From the NCBI GenBank assembly GCA_903642275.1, contig CAHJWK010000038.1, positions 1 through 33,525 of the forward strand: DNA of 33,525 bases, given 5' to 3'. Shown here one piece after another: positions 16,463 through 24,982 of this stretch. Made by a program: the position numbers and the translations under genes. Each line of letters starts with the position of its first letter. The stretch's first letter is position 1. Under the pieces are notes generated by a model. That model worked only from the letters and a program-made list of their open reading frames with translations. It made no database searches and was not told the origin of the DNA. The stretch is from Chitinophagaceae bacterium. Its GTDB lineage: Bacteria; Bacteroidota; Bacteroidia; Chitinophagales; Chitinophagaceae.

Positions 16463-17099
16463 TTCAAGTGAAGAAAAAGCATTGATAATAGAGAATGAAA
16501 TAAAAGCGCTTGGTGTAAATGCAAAAGCATACAAAAGCAATGCATCCGATTTTACACAAAGCGAAACGTTAGTAACTACTGTTTTAAAGGAATTTGGAAA
16601 GATTGATGTGTGTGTGAATAATGCAGGCATCTCAAAAGATAATTTATTGCTGCGGTTAACACAGGAACAATGGGATGATGTAATGAATGTAAACCTGAAA
16701 AGTGTGTTTAACATGACGAAGCAGGTTATTAAACCCATGATGAAAGCGAAAGCAGGCAGTATTGTAAATATGAGTTCAATTATTGGTATGCGTGGCAATG
16801 CCGGCCAGGCAAGTTATGCTGCATCAAAAGCAGGAATTATCGGGTTTACAAAATCAATAGCACTTGAATTAGGCGGCCGCAACATTCGCTGTAATGCCAT
16901 TGCACCCGGGTTTATAGAAACTGATATGACGCATTATTTAAAAGAAGGCGCAGCAGCAGAATCATTTTTAAAGGATGTTCCTTTAGGCAGGTTTGGCAAA
17001 GCAGAAGAAGTAGCTGATCTAACTTTATTCCTCGCCAGTGATATGAGCGCTTATATAACAGGGCAAGTAATAAGTATTTGCGGCGGATTAAATACCTGA
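16350..17099 (+). CDS. fabG: 3-oxoacyl-ACP reductase (SDR family)
   Basis: A 249-residue classical short-chain dehydrogenase. The cofactor motif TGAARGIG is at 10-17, NNAG at 90-93, the catalytic Ser in NMSSIIG near 142, and Tyr156/Lys160 in SYAASKAG. FIETDMTHYL and VAGLTLFLASD-like C-terminal sequence (VADLTLFLASDMSAYITGQVISICGG) are typical of FabG. It reduces 3-oxoacyl-ACP with NADPH in fatty-acid elongation. It starts inside the toxin remnant, with no other fab genes beside it, so it may instead be one of several FabG-like reductases. It converges on dapA with 13 bp between them. Confidence 0.85.
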   Translation: MVKDKVCIVTGAARGIGAAIAKKLGEHGAHVAFTYVSDSSEEKALIIENEIKALGVNAKAYKSNASDFTQSETLVTTVLKEFGKIDVCVNNAGISKDNLLLRLTQEQWDDVMNVNLKSVFNMTKQVIKPMMKAKAGSIVNMSSIIGMRGNAGQASYAASKAGIIGFTKSIALELGGRNIRCNAIAPGFIETDMTHYLKEGAAAESFLKDVPLGRFGKAEEVADLTLFLASDMSAYITGQVISICGGLNT

Positions 17100-17112
17100 T
17101 GTTTTGATATAT

Positions 17113-17997
17113 CTACTTTTTTAGATACGCTTTAATTTCTTTTTGCAGCTTATCACTTAACGGGACCAATGGCATGCGAAGATTATTTTTTATGAGCCCC
17201 ATTTCTGATAAAAAAGTTTTTATGCCAGCCGGGTTATTTTCAGAAAACATTAATTCATACGCTTTAATAAGCTTATCATTTATAGATTTTGCTTTTTTAA
17301 AATCGCCACTTAAACTAAAACGCACCATATCAGCATATTCTTTAGGGTATGCGTTACTGGCCACACTTATCACACTTTGCATACCGCAGGCAATTTGAGG
17401 TAACGCCAGTGCATCATCACCACTAATAACCAAAAAGTCTTTGGGCGCATCCCGTAAAATTTTCATGCACTGTTGCATATCACCGCCTGCTTCTTTAATG
17501 CCTGCAATATTTTCAACTTCATTTGCTAAGCGAATTACTGTTTCAGCTTCAATATTCTTAGATGTTCTGCCAGGTACGTTATATACAAGAATTGGTTTGC
17601 CCGATGCACCTGCAAGCATTTTATAATGCTGATACAAGCCTTCCTGCGAAGGTTTGTTATAATAAGGCGAAGTGCTTAAAACGGCAACAGCTCCGTCAAG
17701 GGGAAATGTTTCAAGATCTTTTATTAATTCATGCGTGTTATTTCCGCCTATGCCTACTACAACCGGTACACGCTTTCTTACAATTTCATAAGTATATTTT
17801 ATAACATCAGTTTTCTCAGGGGTTTTTAAAGTGGGTGCTTCACCAGTTGTGCCAAGCGTTACGATGTAATTAATTTTATTGTCAATAACAAAATCAATCA
17901 GCGTATGCAAAGCATCATAATCCACATCATTATTTTTTTTAAAAGGCGTAACCAATGCAACACCTGTACCTTTCAAAACATCTTTTAATGTATTCAT
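17113..17997 (-). CDS. dapA: 4-hydroxy-tetrahydrodipicolinate synthase
   Basis: A 294-residue class I aldolase of the DapA family that condenses pyruvate with aspartate semialdehyde, the first step towards diaminopimelate and lysine. VTLGTTGEAPTL (46-57) has the Thr-Thr of the active site, YYNKPSQEG follows, YNVPGRTSKNI carries Tyr139 and the substrate-binding Arg, and GIKEAGGD carries Schiff-base Lys168. Length is normal and there is no signal peptide. Start MNTLKDVLKGTGVALVTPF matches the family. It stands alone rather than in a lysine operon. Confidence 0.95.
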   Translation of the reverse strand: MNTLKDVLKGTGVALVTPFKKNNDVDYDALHTLIDFVIDNKINYIVTLGTTGEAPTLKTPEKTDVIKYTYEIVRKRVPVVVGIGGNNTHELIKDLETFPLDGAVAVLSTSPYYNKPSQEGLYQHYKMLAGASGKPILVYNVPGRTSKNIEAETVIRLANEVENIAGIKEAGGDMQQCMKILRDAPKDFLVISGDDALALPQIACGMQSVISVASNAYPKEYADMVRFSLSGDFKKAKSINDKLIKAYELMFSENNPAGIKTFLSEMGLIKNNLRMPLVPLSDKLQKEIKAYLKK

Positions 17998-18047
17998 TAC
18001 AAAACAAATTTCACTTCATGCAAAAATTAAAACAGCAAGGCTGGACC

Positions 18048-18806
18048 TTAATTCGTTTGACTGCTTGCGGCAACGCCTGTTAACTCGCCGCTTTCATCGT
18101 TATCTTTCCATAGCCTGGCGCCGCCTTTTATGCCTTCGCGGTTATTTACAATTATCATATTCTCATCAAGGTCAAAATCTAAATTTTTAGCATTGCCACC
18201 GCTTATATATAAGCGATCATAATTAAATACAGTTTTTAAAATGATGAACACTTTTTTCATCCTGTAATTCCAGTGGTCTTTGCCTCTTTTTTTAAAGGCT
18301 GCTTCACCAATATACTGATCGTAATCTTTATCTGGTTTTATGGGGTGATGTGCAATTTCAAGATGCGGTAATAACTTTCCATCCAGTAATAAAGCTGTAC
18401 CGAAGCCGGTGCCAAGTGTAATCATCATTTCAAGCCCTTTGCCGCTTACTAATCCAATCCCCTGCAGGTCTGCATCATTTACAACTTTTGTTGGTTTACC
18501 AAGCGTTGATGCAAGCATGTTTTGTAAATCATAACCGTTCCATTTATCAGTACCAAGGTTAGGCGCTGTTTTTACAACTCCGTTTTTTATATAACCCGGA
18601 AAGCCTGCGGACACCTTATCATATTCTGTAAAATCTTTTACAAGTTCCTGTAGCGCCTTTATAATATTTTCCGGAGTAGATGGCTGGGGCGTGGGCTGTC
18701 TTGCATAATCTGAAATAGTTTCACCTGCTGCATTTAAAATCGTTGCTTTAACATGTGAGCCACCTATATCAATGGTTAAAATTTTCATACCAGCAATGTT
18801 TTCCAT
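18048..18806 (-). CDS. ROK-family sugar kinase, polyphosphate glucokinase-like
   Basis: A 252-residue kinase. The phosphate-binding motif TIDIGGSHVKATIL is at 11-24, the catalytic Asp111 is in VVNDADLQGIG, and LGTGFGTALLLDGKLLPHLEIAHHP is at about 131-155. This arrangement (short protein, no Zn cysteine cluster) is that of bacterial polyphosphate glucokinases and related ROK kinases, which phosphorylate glucose with polyphosphate or ATP. GYIKNGVVKTAPNLG and KWNGYDLQNML also fit. Met1 is used; Met7 (MKILTIDIGG) is an equally good start. It is 50 bp upstream of dapA on the same strand, so weak cotranscription is possible. The phosphate donor cannot be told from sequence. Confidence 0.82.
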   Translation of the reverse strand: MENIAGMKILTIDIGGSHVKATILNAAGETISDYARQPTPQPSTPENIIKALQELVKDFTEYDKVSAGFPGYIKNGVVKTAPNLGTDKWNGYDLQNMLASTLGKPTKVVNDADLQGIGLVSGKGLEMMITLGTGFGTALLLDGKLLPHLEIAHHPIKPDKDYDQYIGEAAFKKRGKDHWNYRMKKVFIILKTVFNYDRLYISGGNAKNLDFDLDENMIIVNNREGIKGGARLWKDNDESGELTGVAASSQTN

Positions 18807-18954
18807 AATGTTCTAATGATTAATTTAAGAATAAGCAAACTGTAATAAGCACAGGCATTATATCGGCGAATTTATACTATTACACTGGCAATGTTATATA
18901 CCTGTAATTATAAAATTAATAACATGGCATAACATTGAAGGGCAATCAATTCGT

Positions 18955-19215
18955 TTACCTGGATTTATAAATCAATAGCAGCATTATACATTCAATAAAA
19001 AAAGCAATGGCGATGATAACTGTAAACAAGTTTTGCTGTCTTTTAGCTTTTTCACTTAACTCGCTGCTTGAGTTTATGAGATGAGATTTATCAAAATAAA
19101 TCCAATACTTAAATTTTTTAAACCTGATGTTTCTATAAAAAAGAATGGTTTTAACGGTAACAAGCGTTACGATTAAGATTAGAATTACAATTGCAGATAT
19201 TGGTAGTATTGCCAT
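18955..19215 (-). CDS. Hypothetical small two-helix membrane protein
   Basis: An 86-residue protein with two hydrophobic helices (about 4-26 and 62-82) separated by a basic, polar segment (FYRNIRFKKFKYWIYFDKSHLIN). Both termini would face the same side. No family recognised. A good promoter match lies 28 bp upstream, which supports a real gene. Not in an operon. Confidence 0.6.
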   Translation of the reverse strand: MAILPISAIVILILIVTLVTVKTILFYRNIRFKKFKYWIYFDKSHLINSSSELSEKAKRQQNLFTVIIAIAFFIECIMLLLIYKSR

Positions 19216-19242
19216 ATAAACTAGTTAATACAGGCAAGCACA

Positions 19243-19250
19243 CAAATCTA
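19243..19250 (-). promoter_or_regulatory. Promoter of the 86-residue membrane protein (TAGATTTG)
   Basis: TAGATTTG on the minus strand matches TAnnTTTG, and AATTGAA lies about 20 bp upstream as the -33 element. This is among the best Bacteroidota-type promoter matches in the window. Confidence 0.5.
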
Positions 19251-19415
19251 AATGTTTTGACGTAATTATTCAATTAAAGAATATCAAAAAATCTAGGCCG
19301 ACTTGCGGTTACTTGATTACATGATACGAAACTATATGAACAATTTTATCGGTTATGTTAATAAATGTTTATTAAAAGGTTGATTCTTTAAGTAATATTT
19401 GAAAAACCAATATAC

Positions 19416-19976
19416 ATGAACAAACTTATTTACTGCTTTGCTTTACTGTTTCCATTTACAGTATCCGCCCAACTACGTTTAATCAATTTAAATAATGATG
19501 TAAACAGCGTATTAGTAAAAGTAATTGAAGACTTTCCTGATAATTTTAATAAAATACGCGGAGATGTAATTGATAAAGATGTTCAGTTAATAACCTACGT
19601 CAGCCTCCTGAACATTTCTGATGCTGATTCAGGCATCATTATTCAAAATGGAGAACAAAAAGATAATATATATAGCTGGAAAGAAATAGTTTTTAAATCG
19701 GATGATTTTGATATGGCAAAAACAAAATTTCATGAATACTACAAAAAAATAAAGGGCGCAGCAGTTTCTGTTGGTAATAGTAAGATAACTTTCGATGCAC
19801 ATTATAATGAACCTGATGATGCAAAACAGTTTACCACGGTTTTGTTTACGGCACATCCACAAACAGAAGTATTAAAAAATGTAGTGATTGATTTAAGCCT
19901 GCACTATTTAATGGATGATTGGCAAATAAGTATAAGCGTTTATGAGCATACAGACTATGGGGTTGATAACAATTAA
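19416..19976 (+). CDS. Hypothetical secreted protein
   Basis: A 186-residue protein with a signal peptide (MNKLIYCFALLFPFTVSAQ). The mature part begins LRLINLNNDVNSVLVKVIEDFPDNFNKIRGD and mixes acidic helices with short strands (AAVSVGNSKITFDAHY, FTTVLFTAHPQ, WQISISVYEH). There is no lipobox or membrane segment. I do not recognise a domain; it looks like one of the periplasmic unknowns of Chitinophagaceae. It stands alone with about 200 bp of gene-free DNA ahead. The end is followed by the leader region of the MATE gene with no clear terminator in between. Confidence 0.7.
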   Translation: MNKLIYCFALLFPFTVSAQLRLINLNNDVNSVLVKVIEDFPDNFNKIRGDVIDKDVQLITYVSLLNISDADSGIIIQNGEQKDNIYSWKEIVFKSDDFDMAKTKFHEYYKKIKGAAVSVGNSKITFDAHYNEPDDAKQFTTVLFTAHPQTEVLKNVVIDLSLHYLMDDWQISISVYEHTDYGVDNN

Positions 19977-20079
19977 AACTTACAGGCAGAGTTCATCTTG
20001 AAAATTCCTTAACAATATTTTGACAATATAAAAATTAAGTGCAAATTCGCACCACGAAAAAAATTATCGAACAGTGAAA

Positions 20080-20178
20080 ATGCAACGCGCATATTTATTT
20101 ATCAATTCAGCAGGAAACTCTCCTACTGTTAAAAAGATACATATTGCGGGGCATATTTATACCATAGCTAACAAGTAA
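20080..20178 (+). CDS. Candidate 32-residue leader peptide ahead of the MATE gene
   Basis: ATG at 20080 opens a 32-codon frame (MQRAYLFINSAGNSPTVKKI, then HIAGHIYTIANK) ending at TAA 20176-20178. It is too short to be judged by codon use. Its stop overlaps a 6-bp hairpin (20174-20179 with 20184-20189), and a terminator follows within 25 nt, the arrangement of a translated attenuator leader. A GC-rich stretch within the ORF, CGGGGC (20147-20152), is complementary to the left terminator arm. No start-proximal Shine-Dalgarno is seen. It could also be a chance ORF within a small RNA. Confidence 0.35.
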   Translation: MQRAYLFINSAGNSPTVKKIHIAGHIYTIANK

Positions 20179-20201
20179 CAACTGTTACTAACTGACTATA
20201 T

Positions 20202-20229
20202 AGCCCCCGATATACCGGGGGCTTTTTTA
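20202..20229 (+). terminator. Strong hairpin terminator 44 bp before the MATE start
   Basis: AGCCCCCG (20202-20209) pairs with CGGGGGCT (20216-20223) around a 6-nt loop and leads into a T6 run. It is 225 bp past the previous gene's stop and just before the MATE gene, so it either ends a small RNA or leader or acts as an attenuator. Confidence 0.8.
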
Positions 20230-20272
20230 TTGCTTCTACTTAACAAGATTTAAATTTCAAAAATCAAAACAA

Positions 20273-21694
20273 ATGTCAACAGAACAATCAACATATAAAC
20301 GAAGCAGTGCTTTGTCCCTAATGATACAATCCATCAAAGGCATTCAGATGGATTACACGCAAGGCAGTTTGCGAAAAGCAATAGTATTACTGGCAATACC
20401 AATGATACTTGAAATGTGCATGGAAAGTGTGTTTGCATTGGTGGACTTATTTTTTGTAGGACACCTCCCCAACAGCGAACATACACTGCAGGCAGTAAGC
20501 TTAACAGAAACAGTGCTGTACATAATTTATTCTATCGCCATTGGAATAAGCATGGCGGCATCAGCAACAGTGGCAAGACGTGTAGGTGAAAAAAACAAAG
20601 ATGGAGCGGCGCATGCTGCAGTACAATCAATATGGCTGGCAATTGGAGTGACGGTTTTAATAAGTATAACAGGCGTTGTATTTGCGCCGGCTATTTTAAG
20701 ATTAATGGGCGCCGACGTAACAACAATCGCAATAGGCAGTACCTATGCAAGAATTGATTTAGGCGCAAGCCTTGTAATTATAATGCTTTTTCTCATTAAC
20801 GGAATTTTTCGCGGTGCAGGTGATGCATCAATGGCGATGAAAAGTTTGTGGCTGGCAAACATCTGCAACATTATTCTTTGCCCGTTGTTTATCCGTGGCC
20901 TCGGGCCAATACCGGCGTTTGGATTAACAGGCGCATCAATGGCAACAGCAACCGGACGCGGCATTGGCGTGTGTTACCAGTTGTACCATCTATTCAAAGG
21001 CAAATCAAGTGTTCATATACAACGAAAGCATTTAAGTATTGACTGGCCAATTATTAAATCGCTTTTAAACGTTGCATCACCCGCAACATTGCAATTTATT
21101 ATTGGCTCTTGCAGCTGGATTGTTTTAGCAAGACTGGTTGCTGAAACAGGGCAAAGCGTTGCATCGGCAGGTTATCAAACAGCTCTCCGCGTAGTAATAT
21201 TTTTCATCCTGCCTGCGTGGGGAATGAGCAATGCAGCTGCAACATTGGTTGGGCAAAATTTAGGTGCAAAACAATTGCTACGTGCTGAACAATCAGTAAT
21301 AAAAACAGCGAAGTATAATGCGGTATTCATGGGGTTGGTATCAATCATATTTCTTGTTTTCCCTGCACCAATTATATCTCTTTTTACAAATGATGACAAT
21401 GTAAAATCAATCGCGGTGCAGGCGTTACGCATCATAACAAGCGGTTATATTTTTTACGGTGTTGGCATGGTTATGACAAGTGCATTCAACGGTTCCGGCG
21501 ATACCTGGACGCCAACCTTGATAAACTTTTTTTGCTTCTGGATTTGCCAGATTCCATTGGCATATCTGCTCACTATATATTTTAACATGGGGCCACTTGG
21601 TGTATTTATCTGTATTCCTGTTTCAAACACGCTTATAACAATTGTTGCATGGGTTTATTTTAAAAAAGGAAAATGGAAAACAGTAAAAGTGTGA
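20273..21694 (+). CDS. MATE family multidrug/toxin exporter
   Basis: A 473-residue protein with about 12 membrane helices. MDYTQGSLRKAIVLLAIPMILEMCMESVFALVDLFFVGHL (26-65) is the usual start of the NorM-like core, and the second repeat starts near residue 264 (NVASPATLQFIIGSCSWIVLARLV). MATE proteins export drugs or metabolites in exchange for Na+ or H+. The N-terminal 25 residues are polar and typical of Bacteroidota members (SALSLMIQSIKGIQMDYT). Nothing nearby indicates a substrate. The leader ORF and terminator upstream suggest expression controlled by attenuation, which would be consistent with induction by a translation inhibitor; this is inference. Confidence 0.93.
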   Translation: MSTEQSTYKRSSALSLMIQSIKGIQMDYTQGSLRKAIVLLAIPMILEMCMESVFALVDLFFVGHLPNSEHTLQAVSLTETVLYIIYSIAIGISMAASATVARRVGEKNKDGAAHAAVQSIWLAIGVTVLISITGVVFAPAILRLMGADVTTIAIGSTYARIDLGASLVIIMLFLINGIFRGAGDASMAMKSLWLANICNIILCPLFIRGLGPIPAFGLTGASMATATGRGIGVCYQLYHLFKGKSSVHIQRKHLSIDWPIIKSLLNVASPATLQFIIGSCSWIVLARLVAETGQSVASAGYQTALRVVIFFILPAWGMSNAAATLVGQNLGAKQLLRAEQSVIKTAKYNAVFMGLVSIIFLVFPAPIISLFTNDDNVKSIAVQALRIITSGYIFYGVGMVMTSAFNGSGDTWTPTLINFFCFWICQIPLAYLLTIYFNMGPLGVFICIPVSNTLITIVAWVYFKKGKWKTVKV

Positions 21695-21921
21695 ACATTG
21701 ATTCAGGTAAATTATTAGAGAAATTCGGGTTATGGACATTTGGTTTCAGGAATTAAAGAAAGATAAATGTTCAATGAATCTGTTTCAGCAGAAGGCAATT
21801 GCCGGAACTATCCATGCGTCAAACAATCTTCAGCATTAACTTTATAAGTATAGTTTATTGAAGTAACGAATACTTTTATTTTTGGCAAATGTATTATCAG
21901 GCACATCAATACAAACAAAAT

Positions 21922-21929
21922 TAACTTTG
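21922..21929 (+). promoter_or_regulatory. Candidate -7 box (TAACTTTG) for the MarC gene
   Basis: TAACTTTG fits TAnnTTTG and lies 13 bp before the MarC ATG. A second match, TATTTTTG, is at 21877-21884. Neither has a strict -33 TTTG at ideal spacing. The 248-bp gap holds nothing else that I can identify. Confidence 0.4.
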
Positions 21930-21942
21930 TAAAAAACAGCGC

Positions 21943-22512
21943 ATGGATTTTAATAAGCTGCTCACCGTTACGTTTACGTTATTTGCTGTTATTGATATAA
22001 TAGGTTCTATACCTGTGCTTATAAGTTTAAACAATAAAACAGGCAACATCAATGCATTAAAAGTTACAATTACCTGTGGCATATTAATGGTTGTATTTTT
22101 ATATGCAGGCCAGCCTTTATTAAAAATTTTAAATCTTGACGTTCATTCTTTTGCTGTTGGTGGTTCAATAGTTATGTTTTTGTTAGGGTTGGAAATGGTG
22201 CTTGGCCTGAATATTTTTAAAGAAGAAGCCGGTGCCACCGGAACGCTTGTTCCTATTGCGTTTCCGATTATTGCAGGTACGGGAACATTAACCACTATCA
22301 TGTCGCTTAAAGCAAACTTTGAAGACAGGTATATGCTGTTTGGAATTTTAATTAACCTTGTTATAGTTTTTGCTGTTTTGCATTTATTACGCTGGCTTGA
22401 AAAGATTTTAGGTAAAGCCGGTTTAATTGTTGTGCGAAAATTTTTCGGTGTTATACTACTTGCTATCGCGGTCAAAATATTCGGGACAAACCTTATTGCA
22501 TTTAAAAAATAA
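21943..22512 (+). CDS. MarC family integral membrane protein
   Basis: A 189-residue protein with six predicted membrane helices and the MarC-family pattern: FTLFAVIDIIGSIPVLISL at the N-terminus, HSFAVGGSIVMFLLGLEMVLG in the middle, PIAFPIIAGTGTLTTIMSL before helix four, and FFGVILLAIAVKIFGTNL at the end. The family was once linked to antibiotic resistance but this was not upheld; its transport role is unknown. The stop codon abuts the stop of the minus-strand glycosyltransferase with no bases between, so the two transcripts converge tail to tail. Confidence 0.9.
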   Translation: MDFNKLLTVTFTLFAVIDIIGSIPVLISLNNKTGNINALKVTITCGILMVVFLYAGQPLLKILNLDVHSFAVGGSIVMFLLGLEMVLGLNIFKEEAGATGTLVPIAFPIIAGTGTLTTIMSLKANFEDRYMLFGILINLVIVFAVLHLLRWLEKILGKAGLIVVRKFFGVILLAIAVKIFGTNLIAFKK

Positions 22513-23649
22513 TCAGGCAAATGTTTCCCATATCCACCTTACCATTTGTTTGGCATTTGTCTGATTTGAGAACTCTTCTGAAAGGCATTTTTTTCTTAAG
22601 TCAATTTCCTTTGCCGTAAATGGCTGATGATATAACATAGAAATGCTTTCAACAAATTCATTCGGCGTATTTACAACATGACAAATACTTTCTAACGGAA
22701 CGCCGTCAATCATTTCATCGTTTACAACACAATGCCTGCCATTATATAAAGCGTTAAGCAGTTTTATTTTAATGCCTGTGCTATTGAACGACGGTAATAC
22801 ATTCACATGTGCTTTTGAAATTACATCCTGCATCTGGTTTTCATCAGGGTTTGCAATCATGCATCCGTATTTATTTGCTTCAACTACAGCCGTAAGTTTT
22901 TTTGATGGATTTTTACCGGCAACCACAACAGGCATTTTAAGCTTACTGAAAACATGTTTAAAAAGCCACTTAACCGCAAACTCATTTTCTTCTACTGAAA
23001 GGTCGCCATGATATAAACAATAGGACCCAAAACCTTCTTCAATCTGCACTTTCCAGTCAGGCAAAAACAAAGGCAGGTAATCCATTGTTTCGCATTCAAG
23101 TTTCTTCCTGTAATACTGAGTGTCTTTATAAGTAGCAGCCCAATATGCTGTTGCATTTTTAGCTAATGATTTTTCATACCGCAACAGTTGCTTCGATTCA
23201 AACAAGTAATAAATTTTGTTTTTTATATTACCCGAATATTTGTATAGGTTTTTATAATATTCATTTTCTATGTTATGAATACGAACAAATTTTTTACGGT
23301 TGGCAAAGCGCTCATCATTGGTAATGTAAGTGCAGTGAACACCTTCCATAAAAATCGGGTAGTCATCTTTTAAAAGCCTTTGCGAAAGCTGTTCGTCACT
23401 GCGGCTTGCAACAATGTAGGGAAGTTTTGAAAATAATTTCTTTGCACTCATATCACGCTTGTAATAAAAAACCTCTACGCAATATTTATTCAGTTCAGTT
23501 TGTTCATCCCGGTCTTTTGTAAAGCAGTGCAAATGAATATTTACACCTTCATTTTGCAATGCCGGCAACTTATAAAACAAGTCATACACACCGCCGTAAT
23601 CAGCCGGGTAAGGAATATTTAACGCAATTATGTGCAGGTGTTTTTCCAT
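22513..23649 (-). CDS. Glycosyltransferase (GT-B fold)
   Basis: A 378-residue protein. The N-terminal half opens HIIALNIPYPADYGGVYDLFYKLPALQNEG, the usual acceptor-side start of GT4-like glycosyltransferases (PxPxxGG). The C-terminal half has VVVAGKNPSKKL, then ISKAHVNVLPSFNSTGIKIKLLNALYNGRHCVVND, the donor-sugar binding region with the S-x-G-x-K-x-K-LL pattern. Likely moves an activated sugar onto a lipid-linked or polysaccharide acceptor in the cytoplasm. Last gene of the minus-strand cluster; its ATG shares one base with the stop of the deacetylase gene, so translational coupling is likely. Sugar specificity unknown. Confidence 0.85.
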   Translation of the reverse strand: MEKHLHIIALNIPYPADYGGVYDLFYKLPALQNEGVNIHLHCFTKDRDEQTELNKYCVEVFYYKRDMSAKKLFSKLPYIVASRSDEQLSQRLLKDDYPIFMEGVHCTYITNDERFANRKKFVRIHNIENEYYKNLYKYSGNIKNKIYYLFESKQLLRYEKSLAKNATAYWAATYKDTQYYRKKLECETMDYLPLFLPDWKVQIEEGFGSYCLYHGDLSVEENEFAVKWLFKHVFSKLKMPVVVAGKNPSKKLTAVVEANKYGCMIANPDENQMQDVISKAHVNVLPSFNSTGIKIKLLNALYNGRHCVVNDEMIDGVPLESICHVVNTPNEFVESISMLYHQPFTAKEIDLRKKCLSEEFSNQTNAKQMVRWIWETFA

Positions 23650-24980
23650 TATAAATTGTTTGCAAAGTTTATAAGCTTCCTATTTTTAATTTCTTCAAGC
23701 ATGTATTCAAAAACTTCACGCCAGCCTTTCCAATATTCTTTATTGCTTAATGTTGAATTATGCCAAAGCGGAATAAACACGCCGTTATTTTCTGTTACAA
23801 CATTAAGCAAATCTGTTATAATTTTTTTTGCTTCGCTGATGCTTAACTTCAATACATCATTTAATGTGCCTTCCATGATGGCAAATGGAAAAAGGCGAAG
23901 ATTGGTAACCTCATTTTTTTTTAAATCAAAAAATAAAAATGGTTTACAGGTGCCTGCGCGAAAGCCATAAGCATCGTGATAACCAATTGTAAAATCATAC
24001 TGCATATTATTTTCTAATAGTTGCTGATATGTAAGAGGAAATTTCAACTTTAAATAATGCTGGCGGTTAAAAACAACTGTATCATTAACTATTTCTTCAA
24101 GCCATTGTTTTTCCTGTGTTATTAATGTTTTGTTGAAATTAGATGCATAAGATGGATGTAATCCTGTTATATGTTTTGCATGAATGCGCTTAATAAGCTT
24201 ACGGAATATGTTGTTTTTGTAAGAAGGATTTTTATCATATTCAGCATAACTACCCATGTTGAGAAAGAATAATGATTTATCGTTGCCAACCTTACTTAGA
24301 ATGTAATCAAACGTATCATACATGTCTTTTTTGAGATGCGATAAAGTAAGCAGCTGGTCAACCAACGTTGCAAATTGCAACTTTATAATTTTTTTTATAA
24401 TGCCGCCAACAACTCTTTTAAAACTCCTGTTTTGATAAGCATACGCAACATCAACATCAAAACTTAAAACAAATGCAGCGTCTGATTGTTTAAATTGAAT
24501 AGAAGGAAATTGTTTTGCAAGCACTTCCTTTAGCATACTTATCCAAAGCTCAATAATAGGGATATGCAGTGCATTTAACTGGTATAAAATACTATTCTGG
24601 TAATTATAATTCCAAAACTTATCTATTGGTTTATTTAAATATTCTTCATAACGGCTAAGCAAATAAAAAATAGCTGCAAACACATCAAAGTCAATCGCAG
24701 CTTGATTTTTATGTTTAAATAATATTGGAATATCATTCAATTTATTATCATTTATTTCAACATCTTTTATATCGCTTTCAAACAATAATGTATTACTGAA
24801 AAAGTATAATACATCAGCAAACTTTTCTTCAGCATAAATAATTTTTTCGGTTGATGGATTTAATATAAAGTCATTTTTATCATCACATAATACATATTCT
24901 ATTCCTAACTGCTCTTTAAAAACATAATCCATTACATACTGCATGCGGTTAGTTATGGTTGATGTATAAATTATCAGCAT
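23649..24980 (-). CDS. Polysaccharide deacetylase family protein with N-terminal DUF7033-like domain
   Basis: A 443-residue protein. The first 130 residues match the DUF7033-type N-terminal region found in Bacteroidota, with FDVFAAIFYLLSRYEEY as its recognisable end. A NodB-like deacetylase domain follows: AAFVLSFDVDVAYAY with metal-site Asp175/Asp177, GLHPSYASN (the His-Pro-Ser motif), TIGYHDAYGFRAGTCKPF and IPLWHNSTLS. No signal peptide, so it probably works in the cytoplasm or on lipid-linked intermediates. It lies between two glycosyltransferases, 2 bp after one and overlapping the next by one base, so it should act on the same glycan. Confidence 0.85.
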   Translation of the reverse strand: MLIIYTSTITNRMQYVMDYVFKEQLGIEYVLCDDKNDFILNPSTEKIIYAEEKFADVLYFFSNTLLFESDIKDVEINDNKLNDIPILFKHKNQAAIDFDVFAAIFYLLSRYEEYLNKPIDKFWNYNYQNSILYQLNALHIPIIELWISMLKEVLAKQFPSIQFKQSDAAFVLSFDVDVAYAYQNRSFKRVVGGIIKKIIKLQFATLVDQLLTLSHLKKDMYDTFDYILSKVGNDKSLFFLNMGSYAEYDKNPSYKNNIFRKLIKRIHAKHITGLHPSYASNFNKTLITQEKQWLEEIVNDTVVFNRQHYLKLKFPLTYQQLLENNMQYDFTIGYHDAYGFRAGTCKPFLFFDLKKNEVTNLRLFPFAIMEGTLNDVLKLSISEAKKIITDLLNVVTENNGVFIPLWHNSTLSNKEYWKGWREVFEYMLEEIKNRKLINFANNL

Positions 24981-24982
24981 AA

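Noticed and set aside
20030-20230. 6S RNA, SRP RNA or a known riboswitch ahead of the MATE gene
   Set aside because: The ends do not pair as in 6S RNA, no SRP GGAAGCAGC-type loop is seen, and no TPP, cobalamin or SAM conserved box was recognised.
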